From positions 146,143 to 210,142 of the forward strand of contig NZ_JABXKQ010000124.1 of assembly GCF_017114945.1 (NCBI RefSeq): DNA of 64,000 nt, read 5' to 3'. Below, in pieces: positions 9,365 through 19,140 of this stretch. Position numbers and translations under genes: made by a program. This stretch comes from Nostoc sp. JL34 (GTDB lineage: Bacteria; Cyanobacteriota; Cyanobacteriia; Cyanobacteriales; Nostocaceae). Every line of letters begins with the position of its first letter. The first letter of the stretch is position 1. The notes under the pieces are model-generated. The model did not search any database. It had not been told where the DNA came from and saw only the letters and a program-made list of their open reading frames with translations.

Positions 9365-11401
9365 ATGACCCAGATTAAGCCTGAAGTAAAGCGCACAGAA
9401 GAATTGCGCCAGTTATTGCAACAAGCAAGCTACGCTTATTACGTTCTAGATGCTCCAATTATGGAGGATGCAGTCTATGACCAGCTATATCGAGAATTAC
9501 AACAACTAGAAATTCAATATCCAGAGTTGACAGCACCCGATAGTCCGACTCAGCGCGTGGGTGAGAGACCAGCAACGCAGTTTACCTCGGTGCGGCATAA
9601 TATCCCCCTATACAGTCTGGAGAATGCGTTTAATATCGATGAGTTGAAAGGGTGGGATCAGCGCTGGCGGCGACAAGTACCGAAAATAGATTCAGTGGAA
9701 TATGTCACTGAACTTAAAATTGATGGTTCTGCTCTGGCTCTCACCTACCAGAATGGCGTTCTAGTTAGGGGGACAACTAGGGGTGATGGGGTGACGGGTG
9801 AAGATATCACCCAAAATGTGCGGACAATTCGCTCAATTCCCTTACGTTTGAATTTTGAAGGCTTAGAAATTCTGGAAAGGGTGGAAGTGCGAGGCGAGGC
9901 GTTTTTGCCTTTGGAAGTATTTAAACAAATCAACGAGGAAAGGCAAAAAGCAGGTGAGCAATTATTTGCCAATCCCCGCAATGCCGCAGCTGGTACACTC
10001 AGGCAATTAGACTCCCGCATTGTCGCTAAACGGCGGTTAGATTTCTTTGGCTACACGCTGCACATTCCTGGTAGAGATGACACCAGTATTGCCAATACTC
10101 AATGGGAAGCGTTGGAGTTATTAGAAAAGATGGGTTTTCGAGTCAACCCCAACCACAAACTGTGTGCCTCGATCGCAGAAGTGGCAAAATATTATGAATA
10201 CTGGGACACAGAACGGCTGAATTTACCCTACATGACTGATGGGGTAGTGGTGAAGCTGAATTCTTTTAAACTTCAGGAACAGCTAGGGTTTACCCAGAAA
10301 TTCCCCCGTTGGGCGATCGCTTTGAAGTATCCAGCCGAAGAAGCACCCACCCGTGTGGAAAATATTGCTGTGAATGTGGGGAGAACGGGGGCGTTAACAC
10401 CGTTAGCCGAGATGCGCCCGGTGCAACTGGCGGGAACAACAGTTTCCCGCGCCACTTTACATAATAGCGATCGCATTACTCAATTAGACATCCGCATTGG
10501 TGATACTGTGATTGTCCGCAAAGCTGGAGAAATCATTCCAGAAGTGGTAAGGGTAATCAAAGAACTCCGTCCCGCTGACACCGAACCCTTCGTTATGCCT
10601 ACCCATTGCCCAGTCTGCGGCCAATTGGTGGTGCGAGAATCAGGTGAGGCGGTGACTCGCTGCGTCAATGCTTCCTGTGCGGCGATTCTCAAAGGTTCCA
10701 TTGAACATTGGGTAAGTCGTGATGCCTTAGATATTAAAGGCATGGGAGAAAAGCTGGTATATCAACTCGTTGATAAAGGTTTAGTGCATTCCGTTGCCGA
10801 TTTATATGAGTTGACAGCAGAGAAATTATCTGCATTGGAAAGGATGGGGAAAAAGTCGGCAGAGAAGTTGATAGATGCGATCGCTCAATCAAAAAATCAA
10901 CCTTGGTCAAGGGTATTGTATGGTTTAGGCATCCGTCACGTTGGCAATGTAAATGCTCAATTATTGACTCAGAAATATTTCACTGTAGAGCAGTTAGCGA
11001 CAGCAAAGCAATCAGATATTGAAGGAATTTACGGTATTGGTGCTGAAATTGCCCAATCTGTGTACCAGTGGTTTCGGATTGACGCCAACCAAAGGTTAAT
11101 AGAACGCCTACAAGCAGAAGGATTGCAATTAACTGCTGCTGAAGAAACAAAAATAGTTGGTGATGGTAATCAAAAGTTTGCAGGTAAAACTTTTGTAATT
11201 ACGGGAACATTGCCAACCTTAAAGCGGGATAAAGCGAAGGCTTTAATTCAAAAAGCTGGTGGAAAAGTGACTGATTCAATAAGTAAAAAAACAGATTATT
11301 TAGTTTTAGGAGAAGATGCCGGTTCTAAGTTAGAAAAAGCAATTTCATTGGGAATTACGCAGCTAACTGAGGCGCAATTATTAGAGATGCTTGAAGATTA
11401 A
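9365..11401 (+). CDS. ligA: NAD-dependent DNA ligase LigA
   Basis: 678 residues, full length. It seals nicks in replication and repair using NAD+. Domains in order: Ia/adenylation domain with the nucleophile Lys118 in VTELKIDGSALAL; OB fold; the four-Cys zinc finger CPVCGQ...TRCVNASCAA around residues 418-440; HhH repeats (KGMGEKLVYQLVD, LERMGKKSAEKL, IYGIGAEIAQSV); and a C-terminal BRCT domain (FAGKTFVITGTLPTLKRD). The start MTQIKPEVKRTEELRQLL fits the family. The gene is monocistronic and is followed by a hairpin repeat that may stop transcription. Confidence 0.98.
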   Translation: MTQIKPEVKRTEELRQLLQQASYAYYVLDAPIMEDAVYDQLYRELQQLEIQYPELTAPDSPTQRVGERPATQFTSVRHNIPLYSLENAFNIDELKGWDQRWRRQVPKIDSVEYVTELKIDGSALALTYQNGVLVRGTTRGDGVTGEDITQNVRTIRSIPLRLNFEGLEILERVEVRGEAFLPLEVFKQINEERQKAGEQLFANPRNAAAGTLRQLDSRIVAKRRLDFFGYTLHIPGRDDTSIANTQWEALELLEKMGFRVNPNHKLCASIAEVAKYYEYWDTERLNLPYMTDGVVVKLNSFKLQEQLGFTQKFPRWAIALKYPAEEAPTRVENIAVNVGRTGALTPLAEMRPVQLAGTTVSRATLHNSDRITQLDIRIGDTVIVRKAGEIIPEVVRVIKELRPADTEPFVMPTHCPVCGQLVVRESGEAVTRCVNASCAAILKGSIEHWVSRDALDIKGMGEKLVYQLVDKGLVHSVADLYELTAEKLSALERMGKKSAEKLIDAIAQSKNQPWSRVLYGLGIRHVGNVNAQLLTQKYFTVEQLATAKQSDIEGIYGIGAEIAQSVYQWFRIDANQRLIERLQAEGLQLTAAEETKIVGDGNQKFAGKTFVITGTLPTLKRDKAKALIQKAGGKVTDSISKKTDYLVLGEDAGSKLEKAISLGITQLTEAQLLEMLED

Positions 11402-11438
11402 AACAAGTTATCCCTGATGCAAATAGTTTAGAATTTCT

Positions 11439-11512
11439 ATAGCACAATACAGTTCAGATAATCCCAAAACCCTGATGTAGAGACGCGATTTATCGCGTCT
11501 TCAAAGACCAAT
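11439..11512. repeat. 74-bp dispersed hairpin repeat, copy 1
   Basis: The core is a near-perfect palindrome, AGACGCGAT TT ATCGCGTCT at about 11480-11500. The whole 74 bp recurs in reverse orientation at 29123-29196 with only a few mismatches. It sits between the convergent ligA and Uma2 genes and could serve as a bidirectional terminator. Confidence 0.8.
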
Positions 11513-11518
11513 CATCTA

Positions 11519-12271
11519 CTAAAACGGGGGTAAGTCATTTGGGTCAATACCCTGTGATTGCAAATAAGCAATCAGTCGTTCTTTTTGCTGACGTTCTTGT
11601 TCGGCGCGTTGGCGTTCTTGTTCAATCTGTTCTACAGCCCACGGTAACAAATTACCATCTCGATCCCACCAGCGCAACCAATACCCAGTGCGACCTTCTT
11701 TTGTTCCTTGCCAAGTTCCTAAAAATAAGCCCATTACATCAATCCAATGACGACCATTTTCGTCAGGTTGCTTTAACTCATAGCGTTTATTTTCCAGTTC
11801 ATAATATTCTAATAAGCCGCCATAAGGTTCAAAAATCACGTAGATGGGAATCTGCAAAATTTGTTCGTATAAAAACCATTTTCCTGGTGGATAAGTTCGC
11901 TTGACTGAATATTCTCCACCCTCAGTATCGGATAAAAATTCGATAGCGATCGCCGGAATATCTCCTTCTAAATTGGGTGTATAACTTTTGCGGTTAGCCA
12001 CCACTTCATTAACCGACGGCACATAAACCCAGTCTGGTACTTTGGCAATAAATTGCTCGTTGATAGTGGCACAAAGACCAAAGTTTGAAGCTATCAATAT
12101 CTGGGGTTGGATGAATCCAATGATTTCTAAGCTTTCACGCAAAGCACCAGCCAAAAGTGGCTGACCGGTATTCTCCACTGGTTCATCCTCTAGTTGAAAA
12201 TCTTTGGGCAAAGCTTCCCAAGAGATTACCAGTTCTGTTGGTGATTTGGCTTGGCTGAGTTGGGTTGCCAT
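11519..12271 (-). CDS. Uma2 family putative endonuclease
   Basis: 250 residues from ATG at 12271 (a GTG at 12277 is in frame). It belongs to the Uma2/DUF820 family, a cyanobacteria-rich group with a restriction-endonuclease-like PD-(D/E)XK fold. The core is visible: PDWVYVPS, then AIAIEFLSDTEGGEYSVKR with the acidic and Glu residues of the active site, GKWFLYEQILQIPIYVIFEP. The C-terminal tail is a charged coiled coil (EQIEQERQRAEQERQQKE). It is a paralogue of the gene at 47464-48288. Substrate and biological role of the family are not established. Confidence 0.85.
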   Translation of the reverse strand: MATQLSQAKSPTELVISWEALPKDFQLEDEPVENTGQPLLAGALRESLEIIGFIQPQILIASNFGLCATINEQFIAKVPDWVYVPSVNEVVANRKSYTPNLEGDIPAIAIEFLSDTEGGEYSVKRTYPPGKWFLYEQILQIPIYVIFEPYGGLLEYYELENKRYELKQPDENGRHWIDVMGLFLGTWQGTKEGRTGYWLRWWDRDGNLLPWAVEQIEQERQRAEQERQQKERLIAYLQSQGIDPNDLPPF

Positions 12272-12321
12272 AAACACAGCATGAATTTATTCTCGATCTT
12301 ATCGCAGGCGATACTAAGAGC

Positions 12322-12348
12322 AAAAAAAGGGGCAGAAAACCCGCCCCT
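12322..12348 (-). terminator. rho-independent-type terminator of the phosphorylase gene
   Basis: On the minus strand an AGGGGCGGG...CTGCCCCT stem is followed by a run of seven T. It begins about 28 bp after the phosphorylase stop codon. Confidence 0.75.
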
Positions 12349-12375
12349 CTATTTAACCAGGAAACTGAAAATTAT

Positions 12376-14589
12376 CTAAAGCAGAACTTTAGCTAAAATC
12401 GGTTCCACACTCTTAGAAATCTCTGGGACATACACCTGTGAAACGTAGTCGGCAATCATCCTGTCGGTGTTGAATAACGGCGCATTTGTCTTAATGGACG
12501 TTTTCATCATTTGCACCCAACGGTGGGGAATGCCTTGGGCATCTTGGTCATAGTATAAAGGAACGATTTCTTCTTCTAACAGCTGATAAAGCGATCGCGA
12601 ATCAATCCGATCTTGCAATTCTTGATCGCTAGTATTAGCATCTTCACCAATTGCCCAACCGTTAATTCCTTTACCATCTGGCCCTGTTTGGTAGCCTTCG
12701 CACCACCAGCCATCCAAAACGCTGCAATTAAGACCGCCGTTAAAACAGACTTTTTGCCCACTCGTACCAGATGCTTCCAAAGGACGACGGGGATTATTTA
12801 ACCAAACATCCACACCTTGCACCAATTTTTGACCAGTGTAAATGTCATAATCTTCAATAAAGGCGACTCGGTTGATAATCCCGGAATTGTGACACCACTC
12901 CATCAAGCGTTGGATAATCCGCTTACCTTCTTCATCGGCTGGGTGCGCTTTCCCGGCAAAGATAATTTGTACTGGACGTTGAGCATTACCAAAAATCTTC
13001 AGTGCGCGTTGGGCATCACGCAAAATCAGATCCCCGCGTTTATAAGGGCTGAAGCGTCTGGCAAATCCAATTGTCAATACGTTGGGATCGAGTAGTTTTT
13101 CTGTTGCTTGAATGAGTTCATGATTTTCGCCACGCAACTCCCGTGATTTCTTCACCTTATAACGGGTGAAGGCAATCAATCTTTCTTTGAGGATGAGATG
13201 CCGCGACCACAGTTCCTCGTCGGGAATCTCGTCAACTTTAGCCCACATCTTGGGATCGACGGCGCGATTTTTCCAGTCTTCTCCCAAATATTCGTTATAT
13301 AAATCACCTAACAGGGGTGCAGTCCAAGTGGGTGCATGAACGCCATTGGTAATGTAACCAATTGGTACTTTGTCTTCTGATCGCTGCGGATAGAGAACTG
13401 TCCACATTTTACGGGAAACTTGACCGTGTAATTCACTCACACCATTACAAGCACGCGACATCCGCAATGCTAAAACGGTCATCCCAAAGGGTTCCCAAGG
13501 ATCGCCCAATCGTCTTGCACCGAGTGCCAAGAATTGCTCGCGGGAAAGTCGCAATTGCGGCCAATAGCTGGCAAAGAAGGAATCGATTAAATCGGGTGAG
13601 AAGACATCATGACCGGCGGGAACGGGGGTATGGGTGGTAAATACACAACTGTTCCGCACCTTGGCTTCGATGTCATAGAAGGATTTACCAGTCCGCTCAA
13701 TTTCTACCCGCGCAACTTCTAAGGTGCAGAATGCAGCGTGTCCTTCGTTGAGGTGATAGACAGAAGGTTCAATTCCCAAGGCGTGTAGGGCGCGAACACC
13801 ACCAATTCCCAAAACGACTTCTTGGGCGATGCGGGTTTCCAAGTTACCGCCATATAGGTGTCCTGTTAGCCAGCGGTCAATGGGATCGTTATCATTGCGA
13901 TCGCTATCTAATAAATATAATGTGACTCGCCCAACTTGCACTTGCCAGATTTGCACTTTCACAACCCGTTGGCGAACTTGTAACTCGATAGTCACCGATT
14001 CCCCTTGCTCATTTTTAATCAACTCCAGGGGCATGTGGCCAAAGGGGTTGTCAATATAATAATCTTCTTGCCAACCTTGGCGGTTCAAGCGTTGCCGAAA
14101 ATAACCTTGGCGATATAACAAGCCAACACCAACCAACGGCACACCTAAATCTGATGATGATTTCAGATGATCCCCGGCGAGAATTCCCAAGCCGCCAGAG
14201 TAGACGGGTAGAGATTCATGGATGCCAAATTCGGCGCAAAAGTAAGCAATGGGGCGAGATGCAGATACTTGCGGTGCAACTCGACTGACCCAAGTATCTT
14301 GCTGGTTGATGTATTGGTCAAACTCACGCGCGAGGGCGGATATCTGCTTTAGGTAAAATGGGTCTTCTGCTAATTGCGTCAGACGCTCATAACTTGCCGA
14401 CTCTAAAATCGCTACTGGGTTATGTCCACAGCGTTCCCATTCTTGGGGATCAATTGTTTGGAATAAGGAGATGCGATCGCCACTCCAACTCCACCAGTAG
14501 TTATAAGCCAAATCTGCCAAACGCTTGAGCGGTAAAGGTAACTTTTCACTCAAGTGTCGTGCTGGGGTGATTGCACTGCTATTAGCCAT
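12376..14589 (-). CDS. glgP: alpha-glucan (glycogen) phosphorylase, GT35
   Basis: 737 residues. It releases glucose-1-phosphate from glycogen using pyridoxal phosphate. It is of the alpha-glucan-phosphorylase branch that begins with a DUF3417-like N-terminal part (RLADLAYNYWWSWSGD) rather than the longer plant/animal type. Landmarks: AYFCAEFGIHESLPVYSGGLG, HLNEGHAAF, TTHTPVPAGHD, GFARRFSPYKRGDLIL, and EASGTSGQK with the PLP-region lysine, then NGGLNCSVLDGWW. The C-terminus ends soon after the active-site half, as usual in this branch. It is a single gene with a strong terminator. Glycogen mobilisation in the dark is the expected role. Confidence 0.93.
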   Translation of the reverse strand: MANSSAITPARHLSEKLPLPLKRLADLAYNYWWSWSGDRISLFQTIDPQEWERCGHNPVAILESASYERLTQLAEDPFYLKQISALAREFDQYINQQDTWVSRVAPQVSASRPIAYFCAEFGIHESLPVYSGGLGILAGDHLKSSSDLGVPLVGVGLLYRQGYFRQRLNRQGWQEDYYIDNPFGHMPLELIKNEQGESVTIELQVRQRVVKVQIWQVQVGRVTLYLLDSDRNDNDPIDRWLTGHLYGGNLETRIAQEVVLGIGGVRALHALGIEPSVYHLNEGHAAFCTLEVARVEIERTGKSFYDIEAKVRNSCVFTTHTPVPAGHDVFSPDLIDSFFASYWPQLRLSREQFLALGARRLGDPWEPFGMTVLALRMSRACNGVSELHGQVSRKMWTVLYPQRSEDKVPIGYITNGVHAPTWTAPLLGDLYNEYLGEDWKNRAVDPKMWAKVDEIPDEELWSRHLILKERLIAFTRYKVKKSRELRGENHELIQATEKLLDPNVLTIGFARRFSPYKRGDLILRDAQRALKIFGNAQRPVQIIFAGKAHPADEEGKRIIQRLMEWCHNSGIINRVAFIEDYDIYTGQKLVQGVDVWLNNPRRPLEASGTSGQKVCFNGGLNCSVLDGWWCEGYQTGPDGKGINGWAIGEDANTSDQELQDRIDSRSLYQLLEEEIVPLYYDQDAQGIPHRWVQMMKTSIKTNAPLFNTDRMIADYVSQVYVPEISKSVEPILAKVLL

Positions 14590-15616
14590 ACTAAATCTAT
14601 GTCCTCGCGCTTAACTTTTTCTCTATGTATCGGGAACTGGGGAAGAAGCAAGGGAGCTGGGAGCAAGGGAGAAGAGTTTTCCCTTTTGCACCCCGCCCCG
14701 ATGCCTCTTTTCCATGCCCAGTCCCTTTTATGGCGTTGCATATTTGCGGAATGATTTTGCTAGTTTTGTGGGATGGGCATCTTGCCCGTCCCTTGTATTT
14801 CAGGATGGGCGAGACGCCATTAGTGTCAACTTAAGGTTAAAACCCATTTGTCAACGATAGGTTTTGTTAGGAAGGAAGTATAAAGGTGAACTTTTTTCTG
14901 ACTTTTATACGCAAGCTGGGAGTGATGCTAATAAACAAAGCATTAATAGTCCATGAAAAAGTTCGTTTTTTGTCCCTTGAAAACCGAATTTTTAAGCCTA
15001 AATGCTTATTGACATAGGAAGTTTGAGCTTAACTTGACACCAATGGCGAGACGCCCACCCTACAAGAATCATCCCTTGATTCAGCAACGCCTCTTTTATT
15101 TACTCTTCAGGTTTATAACACCGGAGCCTTCACTTGCTGAATTCTCCCCTGAAGTTGGAACAGTTTCTCGACATCAAACCTTATCCAAGTAAATGGTTTT
15201 TATTGTTTTCATCTTCTAAAAATTATCTCTACTTTTGGACAGATTTTATATTTTTTTCTATCAAATTCGTTGACGTTATTTTACTTTTTTTGTTTTATTG
15301 TTAATATTTATTCAAACATTAACAATCAGCAACCAAAATTATTTATATATCTTGATAATAGTCACTTTGAACTACAGCTATTTACATCAGAATAAGGCTT
15401 TTTATCAGATAACCACAGCCATAGTGCGTTATCCACGATAAAACTTATATCTGTTAACGAATAATTAAGGATGAATTATATAAGTGGCAAAATGTGCATC
15501 CTAATATTTAGTTTCTGGAAAAGCTCTTAATTGCCCACGATGAATTAGAATAAATCTGAAATATATCAAAATATTAAGATAATTCAGATAAGAATTTTGT
15601 TTTGTTAACAAAAACA
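14590..15616. other. 1-kb intergenic region with a nested repeat, no gene
   Basis: Between divergent glgP and the FUSC gene. It holds a TIR element (14821-15042) lodged in a GGGCGAGACGCC-type repeat, and then about 500 bp of very AT-rich sequence upstream of the FUSC gene with no protein-like ORF. Confidence 0.55.
14821..15042. mobile_element. 222-bp MITE-like element with 15-bp TIRs
   Basis: The left end TAGTGTCAACTTAAG (14821-14835) and right end CTTAACTTGACACCA (15028-15042) are inverted repeats with two mismatches. The flanks are GGGCGAGACGCCAT on the left and ATGGCGAGACGCCC on the right, so the element splits a dispersed repeat and may have an AT target duplication. It is non-coding, so it would depend on a transposase elsewhere. 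Confidence 0.65.
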
Positions 15617-17833
15617 ATGCAGTTGAATCGAAGTAATTTCCTCAGATTTCTGATCCAGTCAGAGCCAGGAAAACCAGCAATATCCAACGGCTTACGAGCT
15701 GCGTTAGCGTTGGGAGTTCCCATGCTAATTGGGCAACTCATTAACCAAAGAGAAAGCGGACTATTGGTTGGTTTAATGGCTCACTTTGTCAACTTAGCGA
15801 ATGTTGGTGGCCCTTACCAAATCAAAGCTAAGGCGATGGCACAGGCTACTTTGGGAATAGCTGTTTCAGTATTTGTGGGTACTCTAGTCGCTCAAGTTCC
15901 GGTACTAGCTGTAGTGCTGACATTACTCTGGGGACTTGCTTCCGGTTTTGCGTCACTGTACGGTAATGCTGGTGCCAATGTCGGTTTGGTGGTAGGGATA
16001 TCATTTATTACCACGATCGCACAGCCAGGAAACTTGGAAGTTGCACTCGTGCGATCGCTACTATGCCTAATTGCTGGTGGATGGGCAATGTTACTCTCCT
16101 TAGTAATGTGGCCTTTTAGACCTTACGATCTAATACGGCTAGCTTTGGCTGACTGTTTCAGTGCAATCGCCAACTACATTCAGGCATTTGTAGGTAAAGT
16201 AGCAACAACTGAAAATATTCTCGAAATTAGAAAAGCGTTAGAGACAGCACGCACTACTTTAGGTACATTACGGATTGGACAGTCGTCTCGGAGTTGGGTG
16301 AATGAGCCATTTTTGCTGCTAATTCAGGATGGCGATCGCTTGCTTGGTTTAGTTATTGCCTTAACAGAATTACTAGAAACTAACTTCCAACAACAGCAAT
16401 ATCATACAGTCCAGCAATTAGTAGACGATGCACTCGCAGAAATATCAGTCATTCTTCAAGCCATAGCAAAAGTCATATCTCGGAAGCCTGCTAGCATCGA
16501 CTTGGGAAATCTCAAGCGCATCTATGAAGCCCTGAAAGAACAAGAAAGTCTGCAAAGAAAAGCAATTGCTGGGAGTGAAACCGACTACACAACCCTGGTT
16601 GCTCTCAGTAACCTGGTGCTGATGATCGAAAAACTGATCAAGCAATTGCAATACACGGCTCAGACAGCTAAATCTCTGGCAGATCGTAGCAAAATGAGTC
16701 AACGAGATATAGATAGACTTCTTTTATTTGAAGATGAACAGCGATCGCTCTTAAGTTTACTTAAAGAAAACCTCACCTTAGACTCAGCAATCTTTCGCCA
16801 TGCTCTCCGCATTGGTGTGAGTCTAACTGTAGGCGTGATCTTATACAGCGTTACAAATTTACCAATGGGCTATTGGGTAACACTGACAATTATATTAGTC
16901 CTGAAACCAAACTTGGGTGCAACTTTCAAACGGTTTTTCCAGCGAGTTGGCGGGACAATCTTAGGAGCTGTCTTAGCTGCTATCTTACTTGCAACCATCA
17001 CGAGTAAGCCTGTATTAGACATCATCATTCTGCTAACAGTATTTTTTGGCGTTTCCCTGATCGGTTTCAACTATGGGTACTCAGTGATTTTCTTCTCAAT
17101 CTTTGTCTTACTGATTATCGATATTGGTCATCCCATTAGTTGGCAACTTGCTGGTTTTCGGGTGTTGAATACATTAATAGGGGCGGGACTCGCTTTTGCG
17201 AGTCATTACTTTTTATGGCCAAATTGGGAACGCGATCGTTTACCCAGTCAACTCGCCACGGCGCTACGAGAATGTCACAAATACTTTTGGAATGTGATGG
17301 CTGTTTACCAAGGTACAAAGGAGCGGGACTCTACTATTATCAGTCAACGGCGACAAACTGGGCTGGCAATTGGTAATGCCCAGGCTTCCTTCCAAGGATT
17401 GCTGCGCGAACCCCAAATGTACAAAGAATTAGTAGAACCAGTGATGACGCTGCTGCTGTATATGGGACGTTTTACTAACGCCGTAACAGTATTGGCAGTA
17501 CATCTGGAACATTTTCGAGGAACAGCGCCACTCCCGGAATTAGAAACCTTTGTCCGCCAAATTTCGCTAGTGTTAGAGCAGTTAGCTGATTCAGTACAGC
17601 AGCAAATTACCCCACCGCCCTTACCTGACTTGGAAGAAATGCTGCAAAAAATTCAACCGCACCTGCAAGCACTGCGTACAGCCAGGATAGAAGAACTAGC
17701 TGTCAATCAAGGACATACACCGATTCGTCAGGCAGTCATTGATTACAGCATATTAGATTTGGAAATTGACCAGATAGTTCGGCGGTTGACTGCTATGCAC
17801 TCAGCGATAGTACGGTTAATATTAGCTAATTAA
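15617..17833 (+). CDS. FUSC family membrane transporter-like protein
   Basis: 738 residues from ATG 15617 (a TTG five codons earlier is also open). It has the two-block architecture of FUSC/YccS/aromatic-acid-exporter proteins: an N-terminal hydrophobic block (about residues 25-170, five to six segments such as LGVPMLIGQLI, TLLWGLASGFASLYG, LCLIAGGWAMLLSLVMWP), a cytosolic helical region of about 200 residues, a second hydrophobic block (about 390-540, including YWVTLTIILVLKPNLGATF, the FUSC signature region) and a helical C-terminal domain. Such proteins are proposed efflux pumps for aromatic acids; substrate here is unknown. No periplasmic adaptor gene is adjacent. Confidence 0.85.
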   Translation: MQLNRSNFLRFLIQSEPGKPAISNGLRAALALGVPMLIGQLINQRESGLLVGLMAHFVNLANVGGPYQIKAKAMAQATLGIAVSVFVGTLVAQVPVLAVVLTLLWGLASGFASLYGNAGANVGLVVGISFITTIAQPGNLEVALVRSLLCLIAGGWAMLLSLVMWPFRPYDLIRLALADCFSAIANYIQAFVGKVATTENILEIRKALETARTTLGTLRIGQSSRSWVNEPFLLLIQDGDRLLGLVIALTELLETNFQQQQYHTVQQLVDDALAEISVILQAIAKVISRKPASIDLGNLKRIYEALKEQESLQRKAIAGSETDYTTLVALSNLVLMIEKLIKQLQYTAQTAKSLADRSKMSQRDIDRLLLFEDEQRSLLSLLKENLTLDSAIFRHALRIGVSLTVGVILYSVTNLPMGYWVTLTIILVLKPNLGATFKRFFQRVGGTILGAVLAAILLATITSKPVLDIIILLTVFFGVSLIGFNYGYSVIFFSIFVLLIIDIGHPISWQLAGFRVLNTLIGAGLAFASHYFLWPNWERDRLPSQLATALRECHKYFWNVMAVYQGTKERDSTIISQRRQTGLAIGNAQASFQGLLREPQMYKELVEPVMTLLLYMGRFTNAVTVLAVHLEHFRGTAPLPELETFVRQISLVLEQLADSVQQQITPPPLPDLEEMLQKIQPHLQALRTARIEELAVNQGHTPIRQAVIDYSILDLEIDQIVRRLTAMHSAIVRLILAN

Positions 17834-17910
17834 ATTTCAATATTTCTTTGTTTCCAGTAATTCGGTTTGCGCTTACTATGTGCGATGCCTAATGGCAAGT
17901 CGCAAAGCGT

Positions 17911-18165
17911 CTACGCAATAACCCAAATAACTTCTTCAAGCACCGGATAAAAAATCAGATAGGGAAAAAAACGTTGAATAGCATAACGACGTATTCCCCC
18001 AATCTTGTGTGGGGTTCCTAAATTGGGGTTTTGCTGAATTTTAAGAATAACTTTTTCCACTTCAGACAGTAAATCTAGTCCCAAGCCTACTTTTTGAGCT
18101 TCATAGTAAGCTATTGCAGCGTCAAGCTCCTTTCGAGCTTCGGTGTGGATAACAATAAACTTCAC
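17911..18165 (-). CDS. ParE/RelE-type toxin, apparently shortened at the C-terminus
   Basis: 84 residues starting at a GTG that overlaps the antitoxin stop by four bases (GTGA). MKFIVIHTEARKELDAAIAY, LLSEVEKVILKIQQNPNLG, and RRYAIQRFFPYLIFY are classic ParE segments. The chain ends abruptly at EVIWVIA, where family members continue with a further strand containing His/Arg residues (VxAxAHxRR type). The stop lies in a dispersed repeat (GCGTCTACGC... around 17885-17925) that seems to have replaced the last codons. ParE toxins poison gyrase; this one may be inactive. Family call is firm, loss of function is inference. Confidence 0.8.
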   Translation of the reverse strand: MKFIVIHTEARKELDAAIAYYEAQKVGLGLDLLSEVEKVILKIQQNPNLGTPHKIGGIRRYAIQRFFPYLIFYPVLEEVIWVIA

Positions 18166-18392
18166 GAGTACTTTTCTCGCAACTCAGAAAAAACTTGAGA
18201 TGATGGTTCTCCAATAGCTGTTTTGCGATTAATATCCTCCAATCGTTGGGTTAATTCCGTATCCCAAGCAGTTTCTAGATTATCATCTATACCCTCATCT
18301 AGAGAATGAATTAGAAAGTAGGCAATTTCAGCACGTTCTTTTGCAGAAAGCTGAGATAGTTCGAGTTTAAGTTTTTCCGCAGTTTCACTCAT
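18162..18392 (-). CDS. type II antitoxin, addiction-module (PF09720-like) family
   Basis: 76 residues from ATG 18392 (upstream in-frame TTG at 18413 is less likely). MSETAEKLKLELSQLSAKER, AEIAYFLIHSLDE and WDTELTQRLEDINRK match the small antitoxin family that pairs with ParE/RelE toxins; the C-terminal segment SSQVFSELREKYS is the likely toxin-wrapping part. It is upstream of and overlapping the toxin gene, hence one transcript. Confidence 0.85.
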   Translation of the reverse strand: MSETAEKLKLELSQLSAKERAEIAYFLIHSLDEGIDDNLETAWDTELTQRLEDINRKTAIGEPSSQVFSELREKYS

Positions 18393-18717
18393 GCTTTGGA
18401 GTCTCCCCAACAATTCTAATTATAGGCTCAACTATCGGCTCGGAACTGCTTTACAGGTAAATTGCGATCACAGCCAAAAACCCAAATAACCTTAAAATGC
18501 GATCGCCTCTTTGCCCAAACCCCGTTGAGGGCGATCGCACTTTGTCACAAATGCTCACACTAGACGACACCAGTACCCACCAGCTAAAGCCCGGCTCAGT
18601 TAACGAAGTGAAATAACTGCTGGCGCGACAGATAGCGGTAGTGGCGAATATGTTGGACGGCATCAAATCAAAGAAACCATTAATAGCACAACTACCTCAC
18701 AATGCTTGAGGCTGCAT

Positions 18718-18744
18718 AAAAAAAAGTCCGCTTTCGCGGACTTT
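18718..18744 (-). terminator. strong hairpin terminator without a known upstream gene
   Basis: Minus-strand AAAGTCCGC-GAAA-GCGGACTTT, a perfect 9-bp stem with a GNRA-type loop, followed by a run of eight T. The nearest upstream gene on this strand starts its stop codon almost 600 bp away, so it may end a small RNA. Confidence 0.75.
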
Positions 18745-19093
18745 GGACATTGGATAAGGTTAAGTTGTCACCAAGAGTGTCTACAAGATGTTAGACTCAA
18801 TATTCATTCTTTCTTAGTAAACATTAAAAATCAAGTTTGTCAGACCAAATATTAGGACATAACTCCTTAATTTAAGTCTTTTTTTTATATTATCTAAAAA
18901 TAGATTCTACGGAATAAAAATTCTGTATATATCCGATAAAAAGCTCTTTTTGATCAGATTTTTAGTAAAATATCGCTGTGATATAATTTGGAAAAAGTAA
19001 TTTATATTACTAGCTAATCAGACATAATTAAGAGATTTATGTCTCAAAAAATAAAAGTGTGTAGGTTGGGTTGAGGAACGAAACCCAACATAT

Positions 19094-19140
19094 TGTAGGT
19101 TTTGTTGGGTTGAACAAAGTAAAACCCAACAAAACCTACA
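19094..19140. repeat. long inverted repeat (18-bp stem)
   Basis: TGTAGGTTTTGTTGGGTT at 19094-19111 pairs perfectly with AACCCAACAAAACCTACA at 19123-19140 across an 11-nt loop. A partial third copy (GTAGGTTGGGTT...AACCCAACA) sits at 19061-19090. This type of repeat is common in Nostoc intergenic DNA. Confidence 0.75.

Noticed and set aside
18451..18666. 71-codon minus-strand frame
   Set aside because: No family resemblance, no ribosome-binding site, and it spans repeat-like HIP1-rich sequence.
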